Of a stretch of 64,000 bases of DNA, positions 26,127 through 34,944 are shown in pieces. How positions within the stretch are numbered: position 1 is the first letter of the stretch; each line of letters begins with the position of its first letter. The notes under the pieces are model-generated. The model saw only the letters and a program-made list of their open reading frames with translations, did no database searches and was not told the origin of the DNA. The stretch is from assembly GCF_001425865.1 (NCBI RefSeq), contig NZ_LMDS01000001.1, forward strand, positions 858,921 to 922,920, in the 5' to 3' direction. The DNA is from Rhizobacter sp. Root404. Its GTDB lineage: Bacteria; Pseudomonadota; Gammaproteobacteria; Burkholderiales; Burkholderiaceae_C. A program made the translations under genes and the position numbers.

Positions 26127-27344
26127 TCAGGCGACGATGCCGCGGCTGCGCAGTTGCGCGATCTGCGCGGCCGACAGGCCGATCTCCGCCAGCACGCGGT
26201 CGGTGTCCTCGCCGAGATGCGGTGCAGCGCTGCGCAAGGTGCCTGGCGTGGCGGACAACTTGGGCACCACGCCGGGCACCTCGAGGTCACGGCCATCGCG
26301 GGTGCGCTGGGTGACGATCATGTCCCGGGCGCGGTAGTGCGGGTCCTCGCAGATGTCCTTCGCGGTGTAGACCTTGCCCGCGGGCACGCGGGCGCGGGCG
26401 AGCACCTCGAGCGCCTCGTCCACGGTGCGGCTGCGCGTCCACTGCTCGATCGCCGCGTCGATCTCCGCCACGCGCGCCACCCGCCCCGGGTTGTGCGCCA
26501 GGTCCGGTGCGGTGCCGAGGTCGGGGCGGCCGATCGCCTCCATCAGGCGGCGGAAGATGCTGTCGCCGTTCCCGGCGACGAGCACATGCCCATCGCTGCA
26601 GCGGTACGCGTTGGAGGGCGCGATGCCCGGCAGTGCGCTGCCCGCCGGCTCGCGCACCGCGCCGAACGCGCTGTACTCCGGCACCAGGCTTTCCATCACG
26701 TTGAACACTGCCTCGTGCAGGGCCACGTCGATCACCTGGCCCGTGCCGCCGTGGACGCGGCGGTGGTACAGCGCCGCGAGGACGCCGATCGTGCCGTGCA
26801 GCGCGGCGAGCGTGTCGCCGATCGACACGCCGACCCGCACCGGCACGCGGCCCGGCTCGCCGGTCAGGTAGCGCAGTCCGCCCATCGCCTCGCCGATCGC
26901 GCCGAAGCCGGGCAGGTCGCGGTACGGTCCGGTCTGGCCGTAGCCGGAGATGCGCAGCATCACCAGCCCGGGGTTGAGCGCGGAGAGCGCGTCCCAGCCC
27001 ATGCCCCAGCCCTCGAGCGTGCCGGGACGGAAGTTCTCGACCAGCACATCGGCTTCGGCGACCAGGCGTCGCGCGATGTCCTGGCCCTCGACAGACCGCA
27101 GGTCGAGCGCGATCGAACGCTTGTTGCGCGACGACACCTGCCACCAGACCGAAGTGCCGTCCAGCGTCAGGCGCCACTGGCGCAATGGATCGCCGCCGTC
27201 GGGTGCTTCGATCTTGACGACATCAGCGCCGAAATCGCCGAGCGTCTTCGCCGCGAACGGTCCGGCGATCAGTTGGCCCATCTCGATGACGCGCAGGCCC
27301 TGCAGTGCGTTCGGCGGCAGGGGCAGGGAAGGGATGGCGGACAC
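26127..27344 (-). CDS. CaiB/BaiF family CoA-transferase
   Basis: This is a class III CoA-transferase, moving CoA between carboxylic acids. The 405-residue product has the N-terminal signature LRVIEMGQLIAGPFAAKTL with ADVVKIE. RPGTLEGWGM and the catalytic Asp region VSIGDTLAALHGTIG are also visible. The substrate cannot be told from sequence. The start appears to be a GTG at 27344 (SAIPSLPLPP follows). It converges with the J-domain gene. No adjacent acyl-CoA dehydrogenase or hydratase hints at a pathway. Confidence 0.9.
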   Translation of the reverse strand: MSAIPSLPLPPNALQGLRVIEMGQLIAGPFAAKTLGDFGADVVKIEAPDGGDPLRQWRLTLDGTSVWWQVSSRNKRSIALDLRSVEGQDIARRLVAEADVLVENFRPGTLEGWGMGWDALSALNPGLVMLRISGYGQTGPYRDLPGFGAIGEAMGGLRYLTGEPGRVPVRVGVSIGDTLAALHGTIGVLAALYHRRVHGGTGQVIDVALHEAVFNVMESLVPEYSAFGAVREPAGSALPGIAPSNAYRCSDGHVLVAGNGDSIFRRLMEAIGRPDLGTAPDLAHNPGRVARVAEIDAAIEQWTRSRTVDEALEVLARARVPAGKVYTAKDICEDPHYRARDMIVTQRTRDGRDLEVPGVVPKLSATPGTLRSAAPHLGEDTDRVLAEIGLSAAQIAQLRSRGIVA

Positions 27345-27387
27345 GGCGAGTCCTCGGCGACGGCGGGGCCGTGATCATCGCCGAACA

Positions 27388-27441
27388 CCTCGCCGCGCGG
27401 GAACCGCTGCGCGGCGAGGGGCTGCACGGTACACGTGCAGC
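27388..27441. terminator. two strong hairpins, possible bidirectional terminator
   Basis: CCTCGCCGCGC (27388-27398) pairs perfectly with 27409-27419 around a 10-base loop. A second perfect 8-pair stem, GCTGCACG (27421-27428) with 27434-27441, follows at once. They lie between the CoA-transferase start and the 3' end of the glycine-zipper gene. No T run follows on either strand, so intrinsic termination is uncertain. Confidence 0.4.
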
Positions 27442-27457
27442 CGGGGGCTCGGCAGCC

Positions 27458-27976
27458 TTACTTGCCGTCGCGGTCGGAGTCGCCCGGAACGGCGCGCTCG
27501 ATCGAGTCGCTGACGCGGGTCCACGCGTCGCGGGCCGCGCCGCGCGCGCGATCCCACTCGAGCGTCGACGGGCCTCGCGCGTCGTTCCAGCCGCGCGCGA
27601 GGTCGGGTTCGGCCTCCTCGAACGTCGAGCCGGCCAGACGCTGGTAAGACGACACGCCGTAGCCGTAAGCGGGGCCGTAGTCGTCGTAGGAGTCGCCGGT
27701 CTGCACGTACGGGCGGCCGGTGTAGTTCTCGCGCCAGTAATCGTCCTCGACCGTCGGGTCGATCTTCTCGGCGACGCCCTTGCCGGCGAGGCCGCCGACG
27801 ATGGCGCCGACGGCCGCCCCGATGATCGTGCCGACCGGTCCGGCGACCGTGCCCGTCGCCGCGCCTGCCGCAGCGCCGCCGACGGCAGCGCCCACGCCGG
27901 TCCCGACGGGGTGCGCGCCCGGCGCGCCTGTCAACGGATCGCGATTGGCCTGGGTGGTGTCGATGGTCTTGTCCAT
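27458..27976 (-). CDS. glycine-zipper protein of unknown function
   Basis: The 172-residue product has a central hydrophobic glycine-zipper region at about residues 25-70 (GVGAAVGGAAAGAATGTVAG, GTIIGAAVGAIVGGLAGKGV). A charged acidic/aromatic C-terminal half follows (DDYWRENYTG, SYDDYGPAYGYG). Glycine zippers associate with membranes, but the function is unknown. The ATG at 27976 is chosen because AAGGAG lies 6 bases upstream. The longer frame begins without such a site. There is no signal peptide. Confidence 0.75.
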   Translation of the reverse strand: MDKTIDTTQANRDPLTGAPGAHPVGTGVGAAVGGAAAGAATGTVAGPVGTIIGAAVGAIVGGLAGKGVAEKIDPTVEDDYWRENYTGRPYVQTGDSYDDYGPAYGYGVSSYQRLAGSTFEEAEPDLARGWNDARGPSTLEWDRARGAARDAWTRVSDSIERAVPGDSDRDGK

Positions 27977-28138
27977 GCTTGTCTCCTTGAATGGAGGGCG
28001 GAATCTGCCCGAAACCAATCTACGGCGCAGGTCGTCGCGCGCTTGTCAGCGCGGCGGCGCGCCGGGTGTCGGACAAGCGGTGAAACAGGTGTGTCTTAGA
28101 GCACGGTCGGCGCGGTCTGGCGTCGGCGGCGGGTTCGC

Positions 28139-28378
28139 TCAGGGGCGGCGCCGGTCCCCGCGAATCCGCTCGGACGCGCACCCACCCTCGAGGTCGGGCT
28201 TGCGCAGCATGCGGATCTGAACGACCAGCTTGGCCGCCACTTCGGGCGGCAGCACGAACAGACTCTGGTAAATGCGCGGCGCGATGGCCTGCGCCTGCAG
28301 CGTGGTCACGGGTGCCTGCTGCACCAGCAGCATCGCGAACCGATCGATCCACTCGTCGCGCGGCGGGCCGACACTCAT
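28139..28378 (-). CDS. small unknown protein, paralogue of its upstream neighbour
   Basis: The 79-residue product starts MSVGPPRDEWIDRFAMLLV. It aligns without gaps over about 55 residues with the 85-residue protein encoded just upstream; both share E-W, F-A-M, V-T, A-P-R and R-(R/K) positions. Its ATG overlaps the neighbour's stop as ATGA, so the pair is translationally coupled. I recognise no family. Length and helical character suggest a small cytosolic helical protein, perhaps forming a heterodimer with its neighbour. Confidence 0.6.
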   Translation of the reverse strand: MSVGPPRDEWIDRFAMLLVQQAPVTTLQAQAIAPRIYQSLFVLPPEVAAKLVVQIRMLRKPDLEGGCASERIRGDRRRP

Positions 28379-28632
28379 GGCCCGGCCTGCGCCTGCCCAC
28401 GACGCTCGGCCGACGCCGGTGGCGGCGGAACGCTTCGCAGACCGCGGTCCTCGCGCCGAATCAGGCCGGTCGACACGACGATCGCGGCGGCTTCCGACGG
28501 CTCGAAATTCCGCAGCTCGGCGAAAAACCGCGGGGCCATGCCGGTGGCGTCGCGCAGCGTGACGCCTGCCTCCTGCGAGATCATCATCGCGAACTCCGCC
28601 ATCCACTCGTTCCTGTCGCCCACCGTGCCCAT
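28375..28632 (-). CDS. small unknown protein, first of a paralogous pair
   Basis: The 85-residue product starts MGTVGDRNEWMAEFAMMISQ. It is followed by its 79-residue paralogue with a 4-base ATGA overlap. AAGGAG lies 11 bases before the ATG. The last 25 residues (RSVPPPPASAERRGQAQAGP) are a Pro/Arg tail absent from the paralogue. The function is unknown. It lies 128 bases downstream of two other small genes on the same strand behind a hybrid kinase. Confidence 0.6.
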   Translation of the reverse strand: MGTVGDRNEWMAEFAMMISQEAGVTLRDATGMAPRFFAELRNFEPSEAAAIVVSTGLIRREDRGLRSVPPPPASAERRGQAQAGP

Positions 28633-28760
28633 GATCGTCTCGACTCCTTGGGCGTGACCTTAGCGGTTTGTCACGTATCAGGCTGTAGGAGAACGGCTCA
28701 GAGCGCCCCCGCAGGTGCAGGGGACAGATGCCGGGGGCGACCCGACGGATGCGGACGCGG

Positions 28761-29009
28761 TCAGTCGCGGGCCGTGCCGCCCGCCTCCGGCAGCGCGGTC
28801 GCGCCACGCATCCAGGCGTCGATCGAGACGCTCAGCTCGGCGTCCTTCGACTGCTCGACATCGCGGTACTCCAGGCTGCCCGGCACCCGCACGGCGCCGG
28901 GGTGGATGGACGCGGCGTCGTCCGCCGTCATGCGGTGACGCGTGACCCGCACCTTGCCGGTGAGGTCGTCGCGGATGGTCCAGAGCCACAATTCGATGCG
29001 CTTCATCAT
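28761..29009 (-). CDS. small unknown protein
   Basis: The 82-residue product starts MMKRIELWLWTIRDDLTGKV and contains VTRHRMTADDAASIHPGAV and GSLEYRDVEQSKDAELSVS. No signal or membrane segment is seen. The start is inferred from the ATG pair 5 bases after the preceding gene's stop, suggesting coupled translation with the 76-residue protein upstream. I recognise no family. Confidence 0.6.
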   Translation of the reverse strand: MMKRIELWLWTIRDDLTGKVRVTRHRMTADDAASIHPGAVRVPGSLEYRDVEQSKDAELSVSIDAWMRGATALPEAGGTARD

Positions 29010-29014
29010 CGGCG

Positions 29015-29245
29015 TCAGTCGCCCCAGGTCGACCAGCGTTCGCGCTGATCCTCGCGCTTGGCGGGCCAGGTCAGGGTGCCGCGCAGCATCGTGCGCACGG
29101 CATCGGCAGGCGTGGACGCGCCGGCGTTCGGGTAGGCCGCCCGCGCGACTTTCATCGCTGCACGGCGATCGTTTTGGGTCTCGAACGCGTAAAGCGCCGC
29201 GAAGGTGGCGCACCACACCAGTTGGCCTCGGTCGACAGTTTCCAT
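29015..29245 (-). CDS. small unknown protein downstream of hybrid kinase
   Basis: The 76-residue product starts METVDRGQLVWCATFAALYA and ends REDQRERWSTWGD. It starts 20 bases after the stop of the 7TMR-DISM hybrid kinase on the same strand, and a further small gene follows 5 bases later, so the three probably share a transcript. No family is recognised and no signal peptide is seen. Confidence 0.6.
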   Translation of the reverse strand: METVDRGQLVWCATFAALYAFETQNDRRAAMKVARAAYPNAGASTPADAVRTMLRGTLTWPAKREDQRERWSTWGD

Positions 29246-29265
29246 CTTGGGAAAAATCTACCAAA

Positions 29266-31863
29266 TCAAGCCTCCCCCTTCAAGGTCGGTTGTGTAAGAC
29301 ATTGCCGCGTCAAATCAGCCAGCGCTTCGATCAGGGCGCTCGCATCGATCGGTTTGGCACAGACCGCGACGATGCCGATGCCGGTGAAGTCCGCCGCTTC
29401 CAGCCGCTCGGCCGACACCATCAGGAAAGGCACGCGGTCGAATCGGCTCAGGACCAGCGCGGCGACGTCGTGCGCGGTCCGTCCGCCCGGAAGCCGGTAG
29501 TCGCAGAGCACCGCGTCCGGGGTGCGCTCGATGGTGTCGATGTCCGCTTCCAATGCATCCGCCGACGCGTAGGCGTCGGTCAGGATCTGGAACGCGTGGA
29601 GCATGTGCACCAGAGATTCGCGTACCAGGTAGTCGTCTTCGACCACGAGCACATAGCAGCCGGCCAGTTGCTGCGCGATCGCCGGCGCCAGCCCGTCGTG
29701 CCGGATCGGTGGCGCGGGGGATGTTGCGGCCGCCGGCAGCACCAGCGTGAACGTGGTGCCTTCGTCCGGCGCGCTGGCCAGGCGAAGGTGATGTTGCGGC
29801 AGCAGCCGCATCGCTGCGGTCACGATCGACAAGCCCAGCCCTACGCCCTTGATGTCTTCGGGAAGGTGGTTGTAGCCCTGGAAGAAGGGCCGGTAGATCG
29901 CGCCGCTGGCCGACTGGCCGTCCGGAATGCCCAGGCCGTTGTCCGCGATCGTCAGCGTCGGCCCGCTGGCGCCGGCTTCGGCCCGCAAGGCGACCCGGCA
30001 ATGCGGCGCGCGTCGCGTGTCGCAGTACTTGATGCCGTTGGTCACGAGGTTGCTAATCACGCGGGCCAGCAACTGCGGATCGGATTGCACGGTCAGGTCG
30101 GGCGGAATGTCGACCTTCACCTGGACCCCCAGGCGGCGGGCAAGCGGTTCGAACTGCGGGCACAGGTCATTGACGAGCGCCGCCAGCACCAGCGGCTGCA
30201 GCTTGGTCGGCTCCATGCCCGATTCGAGTCTCGACAGGTCCAGCAGCGCGGTCAGCTGGTTGGACATGCCCTGCGTGGCCTGCCGCGTGAGCCCCAGCAT
30301 CTGCATTGCGTGGGTCTGGTCGTGCCGGGCCACAGCATGCTCCAGCGGCAGCAGCAGCGCGCCGATGGCCTGCAGCGGCTGCTTCAGATCGTGCACCGCG
30401 CTGGCGAGGAAGCGCAGCCGTTCGCGGTCACGCGCTTCGGTGTCCAGGCGCAGCCGGTCCTGCAGGCACGCCAGTGCCGCCAGACGCTCTTCGGCCAGCT
30501 GGCGCGAGGTCGTCAGCGCGGCATTGCTCTCGGACAGGCTCTCGTTCAACGTGGCCAGCTTGACCGCGGACGCCGCCAGCTGGCGCGCATGGATCAAACG
30601 TTCGCCGAGCGCCAGCGACAGCAGGATGACCTCGATCGCCGAGCCGACCATGGTCCAGTGCTGCGTCAGCGCGGTGTAGTCGGTCAGGCCGAAGCGCTGC
30701 GTGGCGAGCACCGCGCCACCGAGCGACACCGACAGGAACGCCACCATCAGGATGCGGGCCGGCCGGCTGCCGCGGAAGACGGCGATGCCGATCATGATCT
30801 GCGCGCGCACGACGCGCGACAGTGACAGCGCGATGACAGCGCGAATGCCGATGCTGTAGGGCAGGTACGTGGCGACCAGCACGGCCGGCAGCAGCCACAT
30901 GGCTTCGCGCGCTGCCGTGAGCGCCAGCGGCGGCGCCTCGTTGCCGACACGCAGGAAATCGTTGATGAAGCAGTTGCCCATCACGACGCCGGAGCCGAGC
31001 AGCAGCACAAGGACGCGGTCGTTCCACTGCGTCGCCTGCGGCCACAGGTACTGGAAGGTGAATCCGTCCAGGCTCAGCACGAACAATGCGAAGCAAAGGA
31101 TCCAGCCCACGTACCAGCCGTATTGCCGCTCGCGCACCACGGCCCAGATCACCAGGTTGTAGATGAACAGGCCGGTCATCAGGCCGCCGTACGCGCCGAA
31201 CAGCAGGCCGCGCGTGCGCTCGCTCTGCTCGAAGTCCGCGACGGCGAGCAGGCGCATCGGCACCTGCATCGAGCTCGTCGTCGACACCCGGATGTAGACG
31301 CGCAACGTCCGGAACGCGGGCGCGCCGTCCGGCGCGTTGGCGAGGGGCAGCGCGAAGTGCTGGGCCGTCAGCGGTCGCTGGTCGAACGGCAGCTTGTCGC
31401 CCACCGCCCAGTGTTGCCAGGGCCCCGGCTCGTCCTGCGGTCCCAGCCCTTGCACCCAGACCTGCGCATCGTCGAGCACGGGGTTGGCGATCACCAGCAC
31501 CCACCGCTGGCCGGCCGGCGCGACCGGCATCGACCACTGTGCGTGAAACCAGATCACCTCGGGCCGGTAGCCCAGCGAGCCGTTCGGGGACATCGATTGC
31601 CACTGCGACGCGGGGGTGGCCAAGGCGGCCGGCAGATCGAGCAGGCCTGTCGTGTCGAGGCGATAAAGCAGAGGGCCGGAGCGTGCCGCCGGCGCGACCT
31701 GCGCCTGGGCGCTGGCCGCCCAGCCTGTCAGGGCGACAAGCCAGAGGACGGTCCCGAAGCCCCGGCGAATCCAGGCCAGCCGTATTGCCAAACGTTGCCC
31801 CAGTTGCCGACGGTGCCATGGCCCATGGGCGGCACTATCGGGGCGGGGTCGGTTCCGGACCAT
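29266..31863 (-). CDS. 7TMR-DISM hybrid sensor histidine kinase
   Basis: The 865-residue inner-membrane sensor has a signal peptide (to about residue 54, AQAQVAP). A periplasmic 7TMR-DISMED2-type beta domain spans about 60-205, seven membrane segments span about 215-425, and a coiled coil spans about 430-480. The HisKA domain has phospho-acceptor His491 (AVHDLKQPLQAIG). The HATPase has N-box ISNLVTNGIKYCD and G-boxes DNGLGIPDG and GVGLGLSIV. A C-terminal receiver has phospho-Asp788 (AVLCDYRLPGG). The family senses extracellular ligands, often carbohydrates, but the ligand here is unknown. Three small genes follow on the same strand. Confidence 0.92.
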   Translation of the reverse strand: MVRNRPRPDSAAHGPWHRRQLGQRLAIRLAWIRRGFGTVLWLVALTGWAASAQAQVAPAARSGPLLYRLDTTGLLDLPAALATPASQWQSMSPNGSLGYRPEVIWFHAQWSMPVAPAGQRWVLVIANPVLDDAQVWVQGLGPQDEPGPWQHWAVGDKLPFDQRPLTAQHFALPLANAPDGAPAFRTLRVYIRVSTTSSMQVPMRLLAVADFEQSERTRGLLFGAYGGLMTGLFIYNLVIWAVVRERQYGWYVGWILCFALFVLSLDGFTFQYLWPQATQWNDRVLVLLLGSGVVMGNCFINDFLRVGNEAPPLALTAAREAMWLLPAVLVATYLPYSIGIRAVIALSLSRVVRAQIMIGIAVFRGSRPARILMVAFLSVSLGGAVLATQRFGLTDYTALTQHWTMVGSAIEVILLSLALGERLIHARQLAASAVKLATLNESLSESNAALTTSRQLAEERLAALACLQDRLRLDTEARDRERLRFLASAVHDLKQPLQAIGALLLPLEHAVARHDQTHAMQMLGLTRQATQGMSNQLTALLDLSRLESGMEPTKLQPLVLAALVNDLCPQFEPLARRLGVQVKVDIPPDLTVQSDPQLLARVISNLVTNGIKYCDTRRAPHCRVALRAEAGASGPTLTIADNGLGIPDGQSASGAIYRPFFQGYNHLPEDIKGVGLGLSIVTAAMRLLPQHHLRLASAPDEGTTFTLVLPAAATSPAPPIRHDGLAPAIAQQLAGCYVLVVEDDYLVRESLVHMLHAFQILTDAYASADALEADIDTIERTPDAVLCDYRLPGGRTAHDVAALVLSRFDRVPFLMVSAERLEAADFTGIGIVAVCAKPIDASALIEALADLTRQCLTQPTLKGEA

Positions 31864-31902
31864 CCGACAGTTGTCGGGTGCTCCGCGGCGCTGAAGGAGG
31901 GC

Positions 31903-31992
31903 TGGTGGAAGCGGTGAGATTCGAACTCACGGTGGAGTTGCCCCCACGGCAGTTTTCAAGACTGCAGCCTTAAACCGCTCGGCCACGCTTCC
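31903..31992 (-). tRNA. tRNA-Ser (anticodon UGA)
   Basis: Reading the minus strand, a 7-pair acceptor stem GGAAGCG pairs with CGCTTCC. The D arm contains GGCCGAGCGG. The anticodon stem GCAGT/ACTGC encloses the loop CTTGAAA, giving anticodon TGA. A long variable arm typical of serine tRNAs is present, with a T arm around GTTCGAATC. The discriminator A and CCA are encoded (CCA is the complement of 31903-31905). It lies between the hybrid kinase and the TonB receptor, both on the same strand. Confidence 0.95.
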
Positions 31993-32036
31993 CGGAAAAA
32001 CGGCGAGGCTCGATTGTATCGAGCGCCCGCCAGCGG

Positions 32037-34178
32037 TCAGAAGTTCGCGATCAGCGATACCCGCACGCTGCGCGGCTCGACCGGGTGGAAGTGGATGTCT
32101 TCGACGCCTTGCGCCGGCTCGCCTTGCAGGCGCGACGCGTAGTAGTAGTCGATGTCGCTGCCCCGGCGATCGAACAGGTTGAAGACGTCGAGGGTCAGCT
32201 TGACGTTCCTGCCGACCCGGTAGCCGGCGCGCAGGTAGGCGAGCGTGGTGGCGCGGGAGCGCTGGGTGTTGTTCTCGTCGAGCGCGCGCGGGCCGAAGTA
32301 GCGCAGCTGGGACTGGCCGAACCACGGGCCGAGGTCGGTGATCGTCGCGCCGAACGACGCGACCGTCTGGATCGATCCCGGAACGTGGCTGCCGAGCGCC
32401 GGGTCGGCGCGATCGGGCTCGGTGAAGCGGGCGCGGGACACCGCGAGATCGGCATCCAGCAGCAGCCACTTGTACGCGACGTAGTGGTTGTTCCATTCCA
32501 CGCCGTAGCGCCGGCTCGCGCGGCTCGGTTCGGTCTCGCCCGCATCGCCGACGAACAGCAGCTCCGAATCGAGCTTCAGCGCCCAGAGCGACAGCGAGCT
32601 CTGCAGGCCCGGGACGAACTCGGTACGCAATCCAAGCTCGGCGCCCTTCGACCGCACCAGCGGATCGACCGGGGCGATCGCCGACCCGGCCGGATCCTTC
32701 GCCGCGACGGTCGCGACGGTGCCGCGCGCGTCGTTGCTGTGGAAGCCGTAGCCCGCGTTGACGAAGAACTCGGTCCGGGTCCACGGCCCGAGGATCAGCG
32801 AGAGCTTGGGCGAGGCGATGCTCGCGCTGCGCTTGCCGCTGTTGGCGGCGATCGAGCTGTGCACGTCGAAGTCGAACCGATCGGCGCGCACGCCGGCCAC
32901 GCTGCGCAGCCACGGCGCCCACGCGGTCGCGTTCTCGGCGTAGAGGCCGAGGCTGGTCTGGCGCACGCTGCTCTCCTGCGTCGTCGCGGTGCGCTCGCGA
33001 GCCACGGTGCTGTACAGGCCGACGGGCGCGAGGCGGTCGTGGCGCAGCTGCAGCCCGACGGTGTTGGTGCTGTCGCGGCCGCCGAGCGTCGTGTTCCAGC
33101 GGCGGCTGGTCGCGAGGCCGGCGACGCGTCGCTGCTCGGCCTGCTCGAACTGGTCGCCGCGCAACGGGTTCTCCTGGAAGAACGTGAAGTTCGAATACAG
33201 GTCGAGACGCGACTGGATCGAGTACGCATTGAACTTGAACTGGCCGTTCCCGAGCGTGCGCTCCAGCTCGTATGACAGGCTGGCGCGCGAGGTCGATCCG
33301 CCGTCGGTCGGATCGATGGTGCCGAACCGGCCCACCAGGCCGGCATCCACGGCGCGCTGCGGAACCTGGTCGGTCGCGTTCCAGCCGGCCGTGTAGCCCA
33401 TCGCGGTGAGGGCCTGCCGCGTGCCGCCTTCGGCGCGGCTGTAGCGCAGCACGGCGTTGGCGCGATGGAACTTCTCGGGGTTGTCCCAGGGGCCGTCGTT
33501 GTGCGCGGCTTCGACCGCGTAGAGCAGTTCGCCGTTCCGGCCCGCCGACCCGAGCGAGGTCGAGTTGGCCAGCAGCCCGCGGCGGTACCCGTGCTCGCCG
33601 AACGTGAGCGATGCGATGCCCTGCGGCAGCTGGTCCACCAGCCCAATGCGCGCGGCGCCGGCCGACGAGAAATCGCCCTCTTCGGCGAAGTACGGGCCCT
33701 TCTTGTAGGCGATGCGGTTGACGAGTTCGGGCAGCAGCCAATTGAGGTCGCTGTAGCCGTGACCGTGCGCATGCGTGGGCATGTTGACCGGCATGCCGGC
33801 GACCCAGGTCGCGAAGTCGGTGCCGTGGTCGAGGTTGAAGCCGCGCAGGAAGTACTGGTTCGCCTTGCCGTCGCCGCTGTGCTGCGTGACGATCACGCCC
33901 GGCACGAACTCGAGCAGCTCGGCCGGCCGCAGCGTCGGTCGCGCGGCGATCAGTGTCGCGGTCACGCTGCCCTGGCTGGCGGCGTCGGACGTGCCCAGGG
34001 CGTTGTCATAGTGGCCGAGCACCGTCGTCGGCGCGAACTGCGCGACGATCTCGGCCGGCGCCGCGCCGTCGGCGTGTGCGCGGCCGCCGACGAGCGCCAG
34101 CAGCGCTGCGGCGGCGAGCAGGGTGGGAGCAGAGGGCGCGCGTCCGGAGGGGACGGGCCGGCGAGAGACTGTGGACAT
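32037..34178 (-). CDS. TonB-dependent outer-membrane receptor
   Basis: The 713-residue precursor has a signal peptide ending near GGRAHA. A plug domain spans about residues 55-190 (LLEFVPGVIVTQHSGDGKAN, FLRGFNLDHGTDFATWVAG). A 22-strand-type barrel ends in SVRVSLIANF with the terminal Phe expected for Bam insertion. The plug contains the His-rich stretch MPTHAHGHGYSDLNW, which suggests metal or metal-chelate uptake. No clear TonB box is called. It follows the His-rich small gene by 126 bases on the same strand. Confidence 0.9.
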   Translation of the reverse strand: MSTVSRRPVPSGRAPSAPTLLAAAALLALVGGRAHADGAAPAEIVAQFAPTTVLGHYDNALGTSDAASQGSVTATLIAARPTLRPAELLEFVPGVIVTQHSGDGKANQYFLRGFNLDHGTDFATWVAGMPVNMPTHAHGHGYSDLNWLLPELVNRIAYKKGPYFAEEGDFSSAGAARIGLVDQLPQGIASLTFGEHGYRRGLLANSTSLGSAGRNGELLYAVEAAHNDGPWDNPEKFHRANAVLRYSRAEGGTRQALTAMGYTAGWNATDQVPQRAVDAGLVGRFGTIDPTDGGSTSRASLSYELERTLGNGQFKFNAYSIQSRLDLYSNFTFFQENPLRGDQFEQAEQRRVAGLATSRRWNTTLGGRDSTNTVGLQLRHDRLAPVGLYSTVARERTATTQESSVRQTSLGLYAENATAWAPWLRSVAGVRADRFDFDVHSSIAANSGKRSASIASPKLSLILGPWTRTEFFVNAGYGFHSNDARGTVATVAAKDPAGSAIAPVDPLVRSKGAELGLRTEFVPGLQSSLSLWALKLDSELLFVGDAGETEPSRASRRYGVEWNNHYVAYKWLLLDADLAVSRARFTEPDRADPALGSHVPGSIQTVASFGATITDLGPWFGQSQLRYFGPRALDENNTQRSRATTLAYLRAGYRVGRNVKLTLDVFNLFDRRGSDIDYYYASRLQGEPAQGVEDIHFHPVEPRSVRVSLIANF

Positions 34179-34304
34179 GGCGATTCCGGCGACACGGCCG
34201 CGCGCACGTCAGTGTGCGAGGCGGCCGTTGAACTGAGGGGCAGCCCGCGCGGCGACGGCGTCGCGCACGGGTCAGGCGGTTCGGAGCGGGCGCCGTGCGC
34301 CCGC

Positions 34305-34784
34305 TCAGGCGCGCGGTGGCCGCTCCAGTCGACCGGCCTCGAGGCGGTCGATGCCGCCGGTCGCGATGTCGCGCCAGCGCGCCGCGTCGGCCGAGCGCGC
34401 GGGGTCCGCGAACGGTGCCACGATGGACAGCAGGCCGAGGAGCGTCGCGCCCGGCGAATTCGGCGCGTCGCCGCTGGTGGCCGCGCCACCGGGCGCGTCG
34501 AGGCTGGCCAGGCTCGTGTCGCCGGCGCCGTGGTGATGGCGCTGGTACAGCGCGTGGCCATGCGTGCGCGTGCTGCTCACGCCCGCGAGATGGGCGGCGC
34601 GGCGGAAATCCTGCCAGCCGGCCATCGCCTCGTCGACCGCGGCGGCCCGCACGTGCGTGTGGTTCGTGCCCAGCACTTGCACGCGCACCGACCAGAACCC
34701 GCAGGACGCGAGCGCGCACGCCAGGCACCACACGATCAGGCGTGCGGCGCGGCAGTGCTGGCGAGGATCCAGGGCGAAGGACAT
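34305..34784 (-). CDS. His-rich secreted or membrane-anchored protein, unknown
   Basis: The 159-residue product has an N-terminal hydrophobic segment (about residues 15-37, LIVWCLACALASCGFW). Several His clusters follow: NHTHVR and THGHALYQRHHHGAGD. The frame is open far upstream, but the ATG at 34784 gives the hydrophobic start. Gene order just upstream of the TonB receptor, and the His richness, suggest a periplasmic metal-binding companion. I recognise no named family. Confidence 0.65.
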   Translation of the reverse strand: MSFALDPRQHCRAARLIVWCLACALASCGFWSVRVQVLGTNHTHVRAAAVDEAMAGWQDFRRAAHLAGVSSTRTHGHALYQRHHHGAGDTSLASLDAPGGAATSGDAPNSPGATLLGLLSIVAPFADPARSADAARWRDIATGGIDRLEAGRLERPPRA

Positions 34785-34944
34785 GGCGCGCGATGCGAGG
34801 GGGTGGACGACACGGACACTCCTACGCGCGGCGGCGCCTGTCGGATGCCGGGCCGGATCATGCCGCAAGGTTGTGACACCCCCGTGTCCCGCGGTCGCCG
34901 GTCGCGTCACGAAAGTTTCACGGGTGCCCGATAGCGTCGGCGGG

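Noticed and set aside
34785..34944. Promoter motifs in the divergent gap between the His-rich and PCuAC-like genes
   Set aside because: Sequences such as GAAAGTTTCA are suggestive of an ECF-type -35, but no spacing-consistent -10 shared with the other elements was found.
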